This document shows positions 5,630-5,985 of a stretch of DNA of 5,985 nt, piece by piece. The stretch comes from Chlamydiota bacterium (GTDB lineage: Bacteria; Chlamydiota; Chlamydiia; Chlamydiales; Rhabdochlamydiaceae). How positions within the stretch are numbered: position 1 is the stretch's first letter; the number at the start of each line of letters is the position of its first letter. The position numbers and the translations under genes are program-made. The notes below the pieces were generated by a model. It saw only the letters and a list, made by a program, of their open reading frames with translations. It made no database searches and was not told the origin of the DNA. The stretch spans positions 1 through 5,985 of the forward strand of contig JABEVM010000030.1 of assembly GCA_013041585.1 (NCBI GenBank), given 5' to 3'.

Positions 5630-5985
5630 ATGGAGCAAATGGAACAGAAACGAAGCCACATGGGTTTAGTTCAAACTATATATAATCCGCATCATTATCT
5701 GGGTCTACATGACGAAGGAGAGGAAAAGGTCATCCGCATTTGGAGGCCTGGAGCTGACTTGCTTCATATCGAGCTACTTGGAAAAGTTTGCGAGATGGAG
5801 CTGGTAGATTCGCAAGGGCTCTTCGAACTTAAAGTCCCTGCAGAAATCACCTTCAAAGATTACAAAGTCTATCATCAAAATGGTCTTTTAGATCACGATC
5901 CTTACGCTTTTCTACCCACATTTAGCGACTTTGACTCTTACCTATTTTCACAAGGAGTTCATTACCAGCTTTACGATTTTCTTGG
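5630..5985 (+). CDS. glgB: 1,4-alpha-glucan branching enzyme GlgB (5' part, cut by window end)
   Basis: Role (known): a GH13 enzyme that cuts alpha-1,4 glucan chains and rejoins them through alpha-1,6 bonds, giving branched glycogen in the cytoplasm. Seen: 118 codons, open to the edge. N-P-H-H-Y-L-G-L-H (residues 19-27) corresponds to the D-P-F-S-V-L-G-M-H opening of E. coli GlgB. It is followed by I-R-I-W-R-P-G-A, then H-D-P-Y-A-F at about 86-91 and G-V-H-Y-Q-L-Y at about 108-114, ending at the L-G that normally precedes A-H. This is the N1 (first CBM48-like) domain, so the protein is the long, two-N-domain form. The second CBM48 and the catalytic barrel lie beyond the window, so active-site integrity cannot be judged. 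It lies 66 bp after the preceding gene with no terminator between, so it is probably in the same transcript. Confidence 0.93.
   Translation, partial: MEQMEQKRSHMGLVQTIYNPHHYLGLHDEGEEKVIRIWRPGADLLHIELLGKVCEMELVDSQGLFELKVPAEITFKDYKVYHQNGLLDHDPYAFLPTFSDFDSYLFSQGVHYQLYDFL

Overview
The window looks like a chromosomal segment of a chlamydia-related bacterium (phylum Chlamydiota, probably an environmental, Waddlia/Parachlamydia-like lineage rather than Chlamydia itself). The grounds are a large autotransporter with a C-terminal beta-barrel, and a conserved unnamed gene directly upstream of a chlamydial-style glgB, an arrangement I recall from Chlamydia genomes (CT865-CT866). The assignment rests on protein resemblance and gene order, not on a database search. 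Everything is on the + strand. I see no rRNA, tRNA, CRISPR array, transposase or integrase.

Region 1 (24-2819) is one 931-residue type V autotransporter. It has a signal peptide, a short Cys/Trp-containing N-terminal module, a Gly/Asn/Ser/Thr-rich passenger with about seven or eight repeats on an almost exact 30-residue (90-bp) period, a charged linker, and a C-terminal barrel ending in aromatic Phe. It is probably a surface or secreted protein. It lacks the GGA[ILV]/FxxN repeats of classical chlamydial Pmp proteins.

Region 2 (2820-3192) is a 373-bp gap without a convincing gene. It holds an AT-only inverted repeat, one doubtful 31-codon ORF, a possible structured segment bounded by a perfect 7-bp inverted repeat, and two well-formed sigma70-type promoter candidates ahead of the next gene.

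Region 3 (3193-5985) is a compact gene cluster. It begins with mtaB (tRNA ms2t6A37 methylthiotransferase, GTG start). The second gene overlaps it by 11 bp and encodes a 362-residue unnamed protein whose C-terminal third resembles the end of GH95/GH65-like glycoside hydrolases. After a 66-bp gap comes the first 118 codons of glgB (glycogen branching enzyme), cut by the window edge at the end of its first N-terminal domain. The overlap implies that mtaB and the unnamed gene are co-transcribed and probably translationally coupled. The adjacency of the unnamed gene to glgB, together with its glycosidase-like tail, suggests a role in glucan metabolism; this is inference. The most interesting item is this unnamed protein, followed by the regular repeat architecture of the autotransporter passenger.
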